DNA of 64,000 nucleotides from Actinomycetes bacterium (lineage in GTDB: Bacteria > Actinomycetota > Acidimicrobiia > Acidimicrobiales > Acidimicrobiaceae), in contig JAKAQR010000006.1 in assembly GCA_021819725.1 (NCBI GenBank), positions 75,503-139,502 on the forward strand, read 5' to 3'. The translations under genes and the position numbers were made by a program. Positions 47,403 to 56,027 of this stretch are shown here, piece by piece. The notes beneath the pieces are model-generated. The model saw nothing but the letters and a program-made list of their open reading frames with translations. It ran no database searches and was not told the origin of the DNA. How positions within the stretch are numbered: the stretch's first letter is position 1; every line of letters begins with the position of its first letter.

Positions 47403-47505
47403 CCGGGTCGCGGTTCCCAGAAGAAGTCCGCCAAAGACCACGACCACACCGATCACCGCCTGCCAGGTGAGGGTTCTCGTCGCAAGGATCGCTTCACCGA
47501 TGAGG
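47139..47505. repeat. 367-bp direct repeat, right copy
   Basis: Second copy of the sequence at 45631-45997, 365 of 367 bases identical, same orientation, offset 1508 bases. It contains the intact 3' end of eamA and the truncated ridA copy. Confidence 0.95.
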
Positions 47506-48230
47506 GCTCCGATCGGAATCATGGCGACAAAGAGCCCTGCACGGGCAACCCCTAACCTCGCAAGTCCCTGATACCAGAGGACAAACGAGGCTGCCGAGAC
47601 GGTGAGCCCAAGATAGATGATCGCCACCCACTCGGTGGTGGTTGGCATGGGTAGCCCTCCTCCAAGAGGGGCCGAAGCCGCAAGCATCGTGACTCCAGCG
47701 ATCAGTGTCGTCGTGAACGCCGTCGGTATTGCACCGAACTTTCTGACCAAGCCAACTGAGAGCAGCGAGAAGGTTGCATCCGAGAGCATAGCGATCACCG
47801 CGAACACCAACCCCTTACCTCCAAGGCGGCCTACGTCGTTGACGAGAAGGGAGCCACCAGTGACGATGATGGCAGCGGCGACCACACCACGATCTGGTCG
47901 TTGCCGTTCAGCGAGGGCTCCGACGACGGCCAGCACAATAGGCACACAACCGATGATCACCCCTACCCCTGCAACGGAGGCATCAGACAACGCCTCGACG
48001 GAGGCGACAGAAAAGAGAGCGAGCCCGACGCCGGAGAGGGTGATCAACGCGATGAGATCTCGCAGGTTTGGGCGGGCTATCGGTTTGACTCGCCCGCGAA
48101 ACACCACGAGCAGAATCACAGCACCCACTAGATAGCGAGCCCCTTGGCTAGCGAGCGCAGGATAGGCCACTAAGCGGCTTGTCGCGGCCACCCCAAGGCC
48201 GACAAGCGTCGGAGCGCTGATGGCCGCCAT
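47328..48230 (-). CDS. EamA/DMT-family transporter
   Basis: A 300-residue membrane protein with ten hydrophobic segments in two EamA repeats (the second from VVAAAIIVTGGSLLVND onward). Family members export metabolites such as amino acids. The ATG at 48230 has AAGGA four bases upstream and is preferred over 48287. Its 3' end lies in the right 367-bp repeat and overlaps the truncated ridA copy by 75 bases on the opposite strand; this overlap with intact ridA was probably the original arrangement. Confidence 0.85.
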   Translation of the reverse strand: MAAISAPTLVGLGVAATSRLVAYPALASQGARYLVGAVILLVVFRGRVKPIARPNLRDLIALITLSGVGLALFSVASVEALSDASVAGVGVIIGCVPIVLAVVGALAERQRPDRGVVAAAIIVTGGSLLVNDVGRLGGKGLVFAVIAMLSDATFSLLSVGLVRKFGAIPTAFTTTLIAGVTMLAASAPLGGGLPMPTTTEWVAIIYLGLTVSAASFVLWYQGLARLGVARAGLFVAMIPIGALIGEAILATRTLTWQAVIGVVVVFGGLLLGTATRLRLQPKNRLDLDGGPKGEGADPNG

Positions 48231-48308
48231 GTATCCTTGAACTGTCGTACGGTTAGCGATGATTGATACTCTAGCAATCGAGACCACACCATCGAAAGGA
48301 GGGGTTCC

Positions 48309-48923
48309 GTGCTGAACCAGGGGTTACAACAACAGGGGTTACGCCAACGGAGTCTGAGTGATCTACTCCCCGAAAGTCTTCTGACCGACCTAGCTTTGAT
48401 CGGAGTCTTCGCCATAACAATTGGCATCTTCGCCCAAATCAGTATCCCGTTGCCGTTCACGCCCGTTCCCATCACCGGTCAGACCTTCGCGGTCCTGATC
48501 GGAAGCGCCGCACTCGGCCTACGACGCGGAACGCTTGGGAGCCTGCTCTACGTCGGGCTCGGGCTGATGGGAGTGCCTTGGTTTGCTGGAGCCACTGGTG
48601 GTCTCAAAATCGCCGTCGATCCAACTTTTGGCTACCTGCTTGGTTTCATTGCCGCAGGCGCCGTTGTCGGTTACCTCGCCGAGAAGGGCCTTGATCGCAA
48701 ATTCGGACGCACCGTATTGCTCATGGCGATTGGTAACGTGATCATCTATAGTTTCGGGATGGGCTTCCTCATGCTCGACCTCCACCTGAGCATCGGTCGT
48801 GGACTCGCGTTGGGCGTCACCCCTTTCCTGTTGGGCGACTTGATTAAGTTACTCTTGGCGACTGGTCTCCTTCCCGGCGCGTGGTACCTACACAACCGGC
48901 TCACCCGGGGCCGCGAAGTCTGA
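48309..48923 (+). CDS. bioY: BioY-family biotin transporter (S component)
   Basis: A 204-residue ECF-type S component with about six hydrophobic segments. The BioY signature is plain: FAQISIPLPFTPVPITGQTFAVLIGSAALG near residues 40-70 and GYLLGFIAAGAVVGYLAEKG near 108. BioY alone can bind and import biotin, or it uses shared ECF ATPases; no bioM/bioN is nearby. The start is GTG at 48309 behind aaaggagggg. The link to the nearby biotin-dependent acyl-CoA carboxylase is thematic only. Confidence 0.95.
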   Translation: MLNQGLQQQGLRQRSLSDLLPESLLTDLALIGVFAITIGIFAQISIPLPFTPVPITGQTFAVLIGSAALGLRRGTLGSLLYVGLGLMGVPWFAGATGGLKIAVDPTFGYLLGFIAAGAVVGYLAEKGLDRKFGRTVLLMAIGNVIIYSFGMGFLMLDLHLSIGRGLALGVTPFLLGDLIKLLLATGLLPGAWYLHNRLTRGREV

Positions 48924-49557
48924 GCTGGCCCCGATCGAGGAATCCCGTTGGAAAGGGCGCTGGCTCCATTGGTGCACATGCAACAAGAAGCTTCGCATAC
49001 TGGGTACTTGCCATGGTAGCGAAGCCAAGCGTTGCAAGATGGTCAGTCGGCCACTGCCCATCCACGACACGATACCCAAGGTTGCTCGCGACTCGCACCA
49101 ATGTAAAGAGCGCCAGCTTCGAGGCGTTCGGCACTTGATGAAACATTGATTCGCCGACAAAGATCCCGCCGACGCCAACACCAAAGAGACCACCAACAAG
49201 AGCATCATCTGGACCTCGAACCTCAACCGAATGCAGAAGTCCACGATCGTTGAGTCCGCGATAAAACTCAATCATCGTCCGATCGATCCAGCCACCGGGT
49301 CGTGGTATTTTTGCACAGGAGATCACGACCGCCATCGGATCGATATCGATACCCACGCGATAGGTGCGAAGTAGTTGCTCAGTACTGCGGGGACACCGTA
49401 GTGACCATTCATCGATCACAATCACTGCACGTGTGGAGGGATAGAACCAACCGTAGCCATCAGCGAGCGGCATCGGAAAGATCCCGAGCCGATAGAGGCG
49501 GCCAGCATCGTCAGGGTCGAGCGAAGCGCTAAGGGCCACCAATTCCTCGATCGTCAC
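48901..49557 (-). CDS. aat: Leucyl/phenylalanyl-tRNA-protein transferase
   Basis: Attaches Leu or Phe from tRNA to proteins with N-terminal Arg or Lys, making them substrates of the N-end rule (ClpS/ClpAP). The 218-residue product shows the family core: LYRLGIFPMP, GWFYPSTRAVIV, then EVRGPDDALVGGLFGVGVGGIFVGESMFHQ and DGQWPTDHLATLG. The GTG at 49557 has GGAGGT six bases upstream and is preferred over the longer ORF start at 49629, which would cross into the divergent carboxylase gene. Its end overlaps the bioY 3' end. Confidence 0.9.
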   Translation of the reverse strand: MTIEELVALSASLDPDDAGRLYRLGIFPMPLADGYGWFYPSTRAVIVIDEWSLRCPRSTEQLLRTYRVGIDIDPMAVVISCAKIPRPGGWIDRTMIEFYRGLNDRGLLHSVEVRGPDDALVGGLFGVGVGGIFVGESMFHQVPNASKLALFTLVRVASNLGYRVVDGQWPTDHLATLGFATMASTQYAKLLVACAPMEPAPFPTGFLDRGQLRLRGPG

Positions 49558-49604
49558 CGGGCTACCTCCGTGATCGGCAATGGTACCTGATAGCCTAGAG
49601 CAAC

Positions 49605-51164
49605 ATGAGCACTCACCCAATGTCTGCACGGATCGACGAGCTTGAGAAGCGGCGCGACCAGGCTTACCACGCAGGTACAGAGACCGCAGTTGCCAAACAA
49701 CATGGGCAAGGGAAGATGACAGCGCGTGAGCGCGTCGACTACCTCCTCGACGAGGGATCCTTCGAGGAACTCGACCTCCTCGCTCGCCATCGCGCGCACG
49801 GGATGGGCCTCGATGAACGCCGCCCCTACACCGATGGCGTCATCACCGGTTTTGGCACAATCCACGGCCGACGCGTCTGCCTTTTCGCCCAAGACTTTAC
49901 CGTCTTTGGTGGAGCACTCGGTGAGGTTTTTGCCGAGAAGATCCACAAGGTCATGGATCTTGCCGCCTCGGTCGGTGTTCCCATGATCGGGCTCAACGAT
50001 GGTGCTGGAGCCCGCATCCAAGAAGGCGTCGTCTCTCTCCACTCCTATGGCGGCATCTTTCGGCGCAACGTCGCCTCGTCGGGGGTGATCCCACAGATCA
50101 GCGTGATACTTGGTCCCTGTGCCGGAGGCGCGGTCTACTCACCGGCCATGACCGACTTCATCTTTATGGTGGAGCAAACGTCACACATGTTCATCACCGG
50201 TCCAGATGTCGTCAAGACAGTTACCGGAGAAGAGGTTTCGCTGGAGGAGCTTGGCGGTGCGATGAGCCATGCGACCAAGTCAGGGGTTGCCTCCTTTGTG
50301 CTCGGTGACGAGAAGGCATGCCTTGACGAGGTCAAGTATCTCCTCGATTTTCTGCCTGCGAACAACCTCGAGTCACCGCCGGCGGTAGAGGCAACCGACG
50401 ACCCCAATCGCCTGAATGAAGTGTTACGTTCCCTCATCCCAGAAAACTCAAATCAGCCATACGAGATGCGCGACGTCATTCGTGAAGTACTCGACCATGG
50501 TGAATATCTGGAGTATTTTGCCCACTGGGCTCGGAATATCACCTGTGGTTTTGGACGCATGAACGGCAAGGTAGTCGGTGTTGTTGGGAACCAACCTGCG
50601 GTTCTCGCCGGCGTCCTCGACATCGATTCATCGGAGAAGGCAGCACGTTTTGTGCGCACCTGCGACGCCTTTAACATCCCAATTCTTACATTCGTGGATG
50701 TCCCAGGTTTCCTCCCTGGCGTGGACCAGGAGTATGGTGGCATTATTCGCCATGGGGCCAAGCTGCTCTACGCCTACTCCGAGGCCACGGTTCCACGAAT
50801 CCAGGTCATCACCCGCAAAGCCTATGGTGGCGCCTATGTGGTGATGAACTCCAAGTCGATCGGTGCCGATCTCGCCTACGCCTGGCCAACCGCAGAACTG
50901 GCCGTTATGGGTCCCCAGGGGGCCGTCGAGGTGATCCACCGACGAGAGCTTGCCGCTGCTGCAGATCCAATCGCAAAACGTCAAGAGCTGATCGACCAAT
51001 ACACCGAACGTTATGCAAATCCCTACATCGCGGCGGAGCGAGGTTACATCGACGACGTCATCGACCCAGCCGAGACACGGCGAACCCTCATTCAAGCCTT
51101 GGCCATGCTCGAGACGAAACGCGAAGAACTGCCCCGACGCAAGCACGGGAATATCCCGCTATGA
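49605..51164 (+). CDS. Acyl-CoA carboxylase beta subunit (propionyl-CoA carboxylase type)
   Basis: A 519-residue carboxyltransferase that moves carboxyl from biotin to acetyl- or propionyl-CoA. The N-terminal half has GQGKMTARERVDYLLDEGSFEE and the oxyanion glycines in LNDGAGARIQEGV and GPCAGGAVYSPA; the C-terminal half has FVDVPGFLPGVDQE and KAYGGAYVVMNSK. Biotin carboxylase/BCCP is not in the window. The overlapping downstream epsilon subunit supports an actinobacterial AccD/PccB-type complex. Confidence 0.94.
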   Translation: MSTHPMSARIDELEKRRDQAYHAGTETAVAKQHGQGKMTARERVDYLLDEGSFEELDLLARHRAHGMGLDERRPYTDGVITGFGTIHGRRVCLFAQDFTVFGGALGEVFAEKIHKVMDLAASVGVPMIGLNDGAGARIQEGVVSLHSYGGIFRRNVASSGVIPQISVILGPCAGGAVYSPAMTDFIFMVEQTSHMFITGPDVVKTVTGEEVSLEELGGAMSHATKSGVASFVLGDEKACLDEVKYLLDFLPANNLESPPAVEATDDPNRLNEVLRSLIPENSNQPYEMRDVIREVLDHGEYLEYFAHWARNITCGFGRMNGKVVGVVGNQPAVLAGVLDIDSSEKAARFVRTCDAFNIPILTFVDVPGFLPGVDQEYGGIIRHGAKLLYAYSEATVPRIQVITRKAYGGAYVVMNSKSIGADLAYAWPTAELAVMGPQGAVEVIHRRELAAAADPIAKRQELIDQYTERYANPYIAAERGYIDDVIDPAETRRTLIQALAMLETKREELPRRKHGNIPL

Positions 51165-51340
51165 ATGAGCTTACTGATGCCGAAGAGGTGGCACTGGTTA
51201 GCGCAGCCACTCTCGCCCTGCTCGCTGTCCATCGCGCGCGAGCGTCCACACCCTCACGCCCACCACAGGACGATACAAGCTGGCGCTTTCAGAACCGATG
51301 GTGGAACAATGGTCCGCTCACCGCACGCCGACGGCCATAA
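51161..51340 (+). CDS. Acyl-CoA carboxylase epsilon subunit (59 aa)
   Basis: A very short ORF overlapping the beta-subunit stop by ATGA. The product begins MNELTDAEEVALVSAATLAL, an amphipathic helix, and has a Trp/Arg-rich tail (WRFQNRWWNNGPL). Small epsilon subunits with this composition and position stabilise actinobacterial acyl-CoA carboxylase complexes. Assignment rests on position and composition. Confidence 0.75.
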   Translation: MNELTDAEEVALVSAATLALLAVHRARASTPSRPPQDDTSWRFQNRWWNNGPLTARRRP

Positions 51341-51449
51341 GGGCCGTTCGGTGAAACCCAGCCTAACGAACTAGCTCGATAGCTGGCTGGCCGACTGTAG
51401 CGTAGATCAGCCAAAGCAGACCTGTTCTGGTCTTGGACGCACCAACCGC

Positions 51450-53900
51450 CTAGTGATCCGAGGAGCCCTTGGCCCTCCTAACTGGGGGAGTCGGCAGGGG
51501 CCGCCCTTGAGTACCCTTTGGCTTGTCTGGCCGCGATGGTCGCGGAGGGGCCTTTTTGGGTGAAACTTGTTGTGTCGGACGTAAGGGAAGGGGGCGCGGT
51601 GGTCGCGGAGGGGCCTTCTTGGATGAGGCTTGTTGTGTCGGACGTGAGGGAAGGGGGCGCGAGCTCGCCGTCGCCTTCTTCAACGCGTCAGGAAGGATCG
51701 CCTTAATCCTGTCAGTGACATCCTGAATTGTCAGCATCTCTCCCATCCACCACTTCTTATCATTCGCTAAACCCAAAAGGACATTCGTGGTGAGCTTTGG
51801 CACCAACGGAGCAGATACACTCATGTCGAGCATCAGAGCTTTGATATGCTCAGCGAAGATCGTTCGCCCAAACACTTCCTGAATAGCAAAGAGGGTCGCG
51901 GGCGGCGCACTGGAGAACAGCTTTGGGATGAGAGCGGTCGCCACCCCACGGGCTTCGTTCGCCGCGTCATCGATTGCTGACTTACTCGCGTCCACAACAT
52001 AACCGCTGATGTCGAATTTGAGTGTATCTGGGGTTGGCATCAACTTCTTGAAGCTCTGATCATCCCATTGGCTGACAAGCGTCCCGTCTCTCTTGGCTTG
52101 TTCAATCGATTCCTTCACGTGTTTGAAACGTGAAACGGTCGCATCAACCTCCTCCTTGCTGAGGAGACCATCGATGGCGTCACGCACCTGTGCATCCGTA
52201 ATCATCAGAATTTTGTTGGCCATCTGTTCATCAAAAAGCTTTGGAACCCCACGATAGTTCATCGCTGCGCTGGTGACACCTGTACCAGCTGTTGGGTCGT
52301 GCATATCCTTCCCAAATGCCATATCAAGATCAATACCCGTCACGCCAGTAACGCTCCCCGAATTTGCATCCCGCTGGACATAGTAATTACCACTGTGCCT
52401 ATCAATTTGTCCGGCGATAGCGTCGAGAATCTGCAATTTATTAAGGCATTGTTGCAGGACAGGGTCATTTGCTCGGACCCTACCGTCCTTCCCGGTTTCA
52501 CTAGGTTGAATCGTCCATTCGAGTGATCTTGCATCTTTCCCTGACGCCTCCTCCATGACAATACCGAGTTCACCATTGTGCACGGCATACTCGACCTTTG
52601 CAGTAACTCCAGCAGAGAGGAGCCGATCAAGTTTATACATCGCCATGGATCGGCCACCTAAATTCGGATTCACTACCGGCAAACCCAGAACATCTTCGTG
52701 TACTTCACGTTTCTCATGAAGGGCATATTCCTTTTTAAAGAAACCTGAGGTAGTGCCCTGGTGGCCAGTTTGATAGGTAACATTGTTCAGTTTGTATTTC
52801 GAACCCTCCGCAGAGGTTCCTGTGGCATGAAGCGAGAGCGGAACACTCTCCTCCCAAGTCCCATCGTGCAACTCTTTCAGCTCGTTGCGCACTCTGACAA
52901 GGATGAGAGGAACAACCTGGTGTCTACCCACCTTCGCTTCTGGTCTCGTATCCTCAATTGGAGCATATCCGTACCCATCATCTGGAACATAATTTCTCTG
53001 TTGAGTAGCGAGCTGGCCCTCTAGTTGGTTTGTATGATAGTCATGGCGATTAGCAGTTTTCCAACCCTCAAGATCAGCCTCGATTCGTTTCAGCAAACTA
53101 ATGAGCTCTGGTTTTGCCTGCGCCAATCGTTGGGGGTTTGGGGAACCCTTTGCAAAGAAGTCCATCTCTTTTCGTTCGTACTCCGCGAGGCCATCGATGA
53201 TTTTCTTCCAGTTTGTTTGCAACCTCTTTGGGCCAAATCGACGGATGCCCTGTTTAGGTTCACCACCCGTGGCGAGAGCAACGGCGTGCGTGCCTGCCAG
53301 CTTGGCATGCACAAGACGGCGACTCGCATCAGAAGTGCTGGGATGAAGTGTCGCGTGGGCCACTTCGTGGGCAGTCAGTCGGAGCTTCTCATCAGGGGAG
53401 AGATGTCGGCTCCGAGTACCAAAGGTGATCTTGTTCCCGTCTGCGAAGGCGAGTGCGCCAATCCGATCAGCGGCACGGCGGGACGCTGTGCTCGCGTCGA
53501 CTGTAATTGAATCGAGACGCTCAGGCGCCACGAGGTCTCGCATAGCGAGACGCACGTAATCGAGTGTCGATGCTTGAGTGGCGACTGAAGACGTCCCACG
53601 AGGGCCAGGAGTGTTGACCTTACGAACGATTCGCTCAGCAGTACGATCGGCGAGGCTCTCCTTCTTGGGGTCGCCAATGACACCCGGAGTCGCCACTGAC
53701 GCATGCCTTGGAGTGGTTGTCGAACGTCCAACTAACCCCGCTACTGCCCGATTCCCTATCGCACGCTGCAGCATGAGGACCGAGGCGGCACTGTGTGCCG
53801 AGGAGTTGTGCGCAACCTTAAGGTCGCTCCTAGGGAAGAGCCATCCCCTTGCATTCGTTGTTTTCGCGGGCACCGACATGCGCTTCTGCAACTGCACCAT
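51450..53900 (-). CDS. Candidate eCIS effector: HExxH module, PI3/4-kinase-like domain, proline-rich repeat tail
   Basis: An 816-residue cargo candidate. Residues 43-56 (LMLQRAIGNRAVAG) resemble the LQR-x-GN motif common at the N termini of eCIS-associated proteins. HEVAH at 178-182 lies in a DUF4157-like module. Residues about 400-540 resemble PI3/4-kinase-like enzymes: AMYKLDRLL at 420, MEEASG near 449, catalytic loop DRHSGN (500-505) and metal-binding GIDLDMAFG (522-530). Residues 749-790 are two 21-residue proline-rich repeats with SH3-ligand-like PxxP cores. No signal peptide or membrane segment is seen. The start is uncertain, since a good ribosome-binding site points to an out-of-frame ATG upstream; MSVPAK at residue 8 is an alternative. 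Kinase activity and secretion are inferred. Confidence 0.65.
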   Translation of the reverse strand: MVQLQKRMSVPAKTTNARGWLFPRSDLKVAHNSSAHSAASVLMLQRAIGNRAVAGLVGRSTTTPRHASVATPGVIGDPKKESLADRTAERIVRKVNTPGPRGTSSVATQASTLDYVRLAMRDLVAPERLDSITVDASTASRRAADRIGALAFADGNKITFGTRSRHLSPDEKLRLTAHEVAHATLHPSTSDASRRLVHAKLAGTHAVALATGGEPKQGIRRFGPKRLQTNWKKIIDGLAEYERKEMDFFAKGSPNPQRLAQAKPELISLLKRIEADLEGWKTANRHDYHTNQLEGQLATQQRNYVPDDGYGYAPIEDTRPEAKVGRHQVVPLILVRVRNELKELHDGTWEESVPLSLHATGTSAEGSKYKLNNVTYQTGHQGTTSGFFKKEYALHEKREVHEDVLGLPVVNPNLGGRSMAMYKLDRLLSAGVTAKVEYAVHNGELGIVMEEASGKDARSLEWTIQPSETGKDGRVRANDPVLQQCLNKLQILDAIAGQIDRHSGNYYVQRDANSGSVTGVTGIDLDMAFGKDMHDPTAGTGVTSAAMNYRGVPKLFDEQMANKILMITDAQVRDAIDGLLSKEEVDATVSRFKHVKESIEQAKRDGTLVSQWDDQSFKKLMPTPDTLKFDISGYVVDASKSAIDDAANEARGVATALIPKLFSSAPPATLFAIQEVFGRTIFAEHIKALMLDMSVSAPLVPKLTTNVLLGLANDKKWWMGEMLTIQDVTDRIKAILPDALKKATASSRPLPSRPTQQASSKKAPPRPPRPLPLRPTQQVSPKKAPPRPSRPDKPKGTQGRPLPTPPVRRAKGSSDH
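51531..51656 (-). repeat. 63-bp tandem repeat encoding proline-rich tail
   Basis: Two consecutive 21-codon units code for PLPSRPTQQASSKKAPPRPP-R and PLPLRPTQQVSPKKAPPRPS-R (residues 749-769 and 770-790). Four positions differ between units. A third partial unit (GRPLPTPPVRR) follows. Confidence 0.9.
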
Positions 53901-54370
53901 CGGTCCATAATAACACTCCTCACACTTGCTTGCCGAGAAGTTTTTGCTTTGCGATCATCGTAATTATTAGGACACCACTCTCTACATGATGCTCGCAACG
54001 GCAACGTCGGCATTCAATCAGCAACACGGCATACGAGATCCACAGCCCATTGACGATCGGCGGTCCCAGACAAGCCCACTGAAGGTGGAGAGAAACCCTT
54101 TTCGTTGGGACTGGGCTGCAAAACCCTGCGGAACACACCGACCACGAGCCGATAGCACGTTCGAACGCCCAGTCCCGTTCAAGTGGTAACACAACCACAA
54201 CGCGTGGCCCGAGCTTTTGCACCATACTGCTCATCACACCAGCGGCGCAACCGAGGCTCCGAACGTTCGATCGCGTGGGAAGGCACCCCGATAATGACCT
54301 GATCGAGAAGTACCCGAGCTCTCCCAAGCCGAGAGGCCCGGAGCACCATTCAACGATACGTGCTGCTCTG
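53901..54370. other. Non-coding region upstream of the effector
   Basis: About 470 bases. On the minus strand GAGGAGTG near 53905 is a strong ribosome-binding site, but the nearest ATG it serves is out of frame with the effector. The rest holds no recognised gene. Confidence 0.4.
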
Positions 54371-54584
54371 GCGCTGCCCGAATAGATCGCCCATCTACCT
54401 CGACAACAACTCCAACCAACACTGGTAGCTCATCGCGCGCCAGCTCGATAACGGCGCTCTCATCAAGTCTGTGGAGCCGACCTGAATCCTCGCAAAGGGG
54501 GCGGAGCACTCCTCCTCTCGGCGTCGACGCACCACACCGGTCTCCTGGATGGCTACAGGCGCCTCGGTGATCGCTTCGAGTGTG
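54371..54584 (-). pseudogene. Relic of a second eCIS tail-protein gene
   Basis: About 213 bases closely resemble 56932-57152, the 3' part of the tail-protein gene. In one frame the product reads LEAITEAPVAIQETGVVRR and EECSAPFARIQVGST; a frameshift then moves the match to another frame (ELARDELPVLVGVVVEVDGRSI). No N-terminal half is present. It is a broken partial duplication left between the effector and the structural genes. Confidence 0.8.
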
Positions 54585-55046
54585 GGCATGTTGCTCATCG
54601 TGTTTGAGGTCGCAGACGTGAATTGCTCCGCAGGCTTCAAGCGCCATGACGCGAGCGTTCTCTTTCCGGCTGGGCGAGTCCAAGCGTTAGACGCGAGCCT
54701 TGCGTCTCTGGTAGATACTGCTAGCGACATTCATTGTTCGGATCGAGCCCGATCTTGTGAGCGCTAACCGTGCTGCCTGGATTGTCTCTTACTTCGACTC
54801 AGACATCCGTTTTGTCTTGTCCGAACCGTTGCATAGAGCCTGACCCCGCATACAGCGATGACCTCTTGCACATCCTTGGTAAGGTCGTTCCTCGAACGAC
54901 GCAGACCCGGCGCGCAAGCCTTCTACCTCGCACCATGGTCACGCCGTGCCAGCGCGGCGAAGCCTCAATCGAGTGGCCAACTGCTGTGTTAACGTCACGA
55001 CACCGCCGTTAGCACCTAAGCCAGCGTGTAATCTCTCGGTCCGGGG
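54585..55046. other. Non-coding region, nothing recognised
   Basis: About 460 bases. Small ORFs occur on both strands, none with recognisable similarity. Together with the relic it may be decayed eCIS-derived DNA. Confidence 0.4.
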
Positions 55047-56027
55047 TTACGAATCGGCCTCTCCTCCGGCGAAATCTCCAAATGTGGACCTGCTGGCAAT
55101 GCTCGCACGGACAGAGCCCACCACCCCCACAACCTTTGCCGCAACGAAGGGGCTGAACTGCGCAACCGCAGCCCCGACCAGCGCAAAGACGATCAACCGT
55201 TCATCAGTTGCATAACCAAAAAGTAGCGGAACCATCGCCAGTGCAAAAACCGGCCCGATCTGTTTTTTCAAGACAGTCGATCCGACATAGGCAACAAGCA
55301 GCGAGACGACAACGATATATGGATCATGTGTTACGAGCAGTAGGATGATGGACAATTCAAACGGTGTCACCAACCAAATCATCGTAACGAAGTCGTCGAG
55401 TAACAGGTGGCCTCTAGAGAGATGTTGAGCACGCTCGGACATCGCCACCAATAATGGAGGCACCATGACCAGCGGACTGCCAAACAGCGCCATGACGAGT
55501 AAAGCGACGATCAGCGATCCACTGACTTTACCAACGTGCTCGAGCTGCCAGGAGACTGCGCGGTCACGTCGAAAGCTCGGCTTGAGCCATACGAACGCCA
55601 CAAGAGCCTCGATCCCCATCAGGGTGGCCACCGCCACGGGATACCACCATGAATGAATATCCAAGTAGATCGGCAATAACCCCGCAGACAACGCCGGTAG
55701 TGCAGGAATCTTCAGCACGATCAGGCCCGTCAGCACCACACTGAGTGTGAGAGGGATCTTCAGCCAGATCGGTGCCTCCACATACGTTGACATACCAAAT
55801 CCAAAGATCGCTGCGAGCACAATATAGGAGTAGAACGGAATCAGTTGGTCGAGCCAAGAACGATTCCTGAAGAACAATAGTCCCGAGCCAACGGCACCCA
55901 TCTCCGGCACTAGGGCTGCCGACTGGTGAAAAACGTGTACGGCAACCACCATCGACACTGCGATACTGACGACAACAGCGACCGCGGCCCCTTTGTGTCG
56001 TATTGTTGGAGTAATATCTTGTTCCAT
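55047..56027 (-). CDS. Polytopic membrane protein of unknown function
   Basis: Not recognised. About 326 residues with roughly ten hydrophobic segments, short loops and a small charged cytosolic stretch (LKPSFRRDRAVSWQLEH). The ATG at 56027 begins MEQDITPT and precedes the first membrane segment; a start at 56060 is possible. No Shine-Dalgarno is evident. It lies alone between the eCIS structural genes and the effector, with long non-coding DNA on both sides. A transporter-like or membrane-anchoring role is possible, but no family motif supports either. Confidence 0.6.
   Translation of the reverse strand: MEQDITPTIRHKGAAVAVVVSIAVSMVVAVHVFHQSAALVPEMGAVGSGLLFFRNRSWLDQLIPFYSYIVLAAIFGFGMSTYVEAPIWLKIPLTLSVVLTGLIVLKIPALPALSAGLLPIYLDIHSWWYPVAVATLMGIEALVAFVWLKPSFRRDRAVSWQLEHVGKVSGSLIVALLVMALFGSPLVMVPPLLVAMSERAQHLSRGHLLLDDFVTMIWLVTPFELSIILLLVTHDPYIVVVSLLVAYVGSTVLKKQIGPVFALAMVPLLFGYATDERLIVFALVGAAVAQFSPFVAAKVVGVVGSVRASIASRSTFGDFAGGEADS

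Noticed and set aside
51518..51726. Plus-strand repeat-bearing ORFs (VREGG-type repeats)
   Set aside because: They are shadows of the proline-rich repeat of the minus-strand effector.
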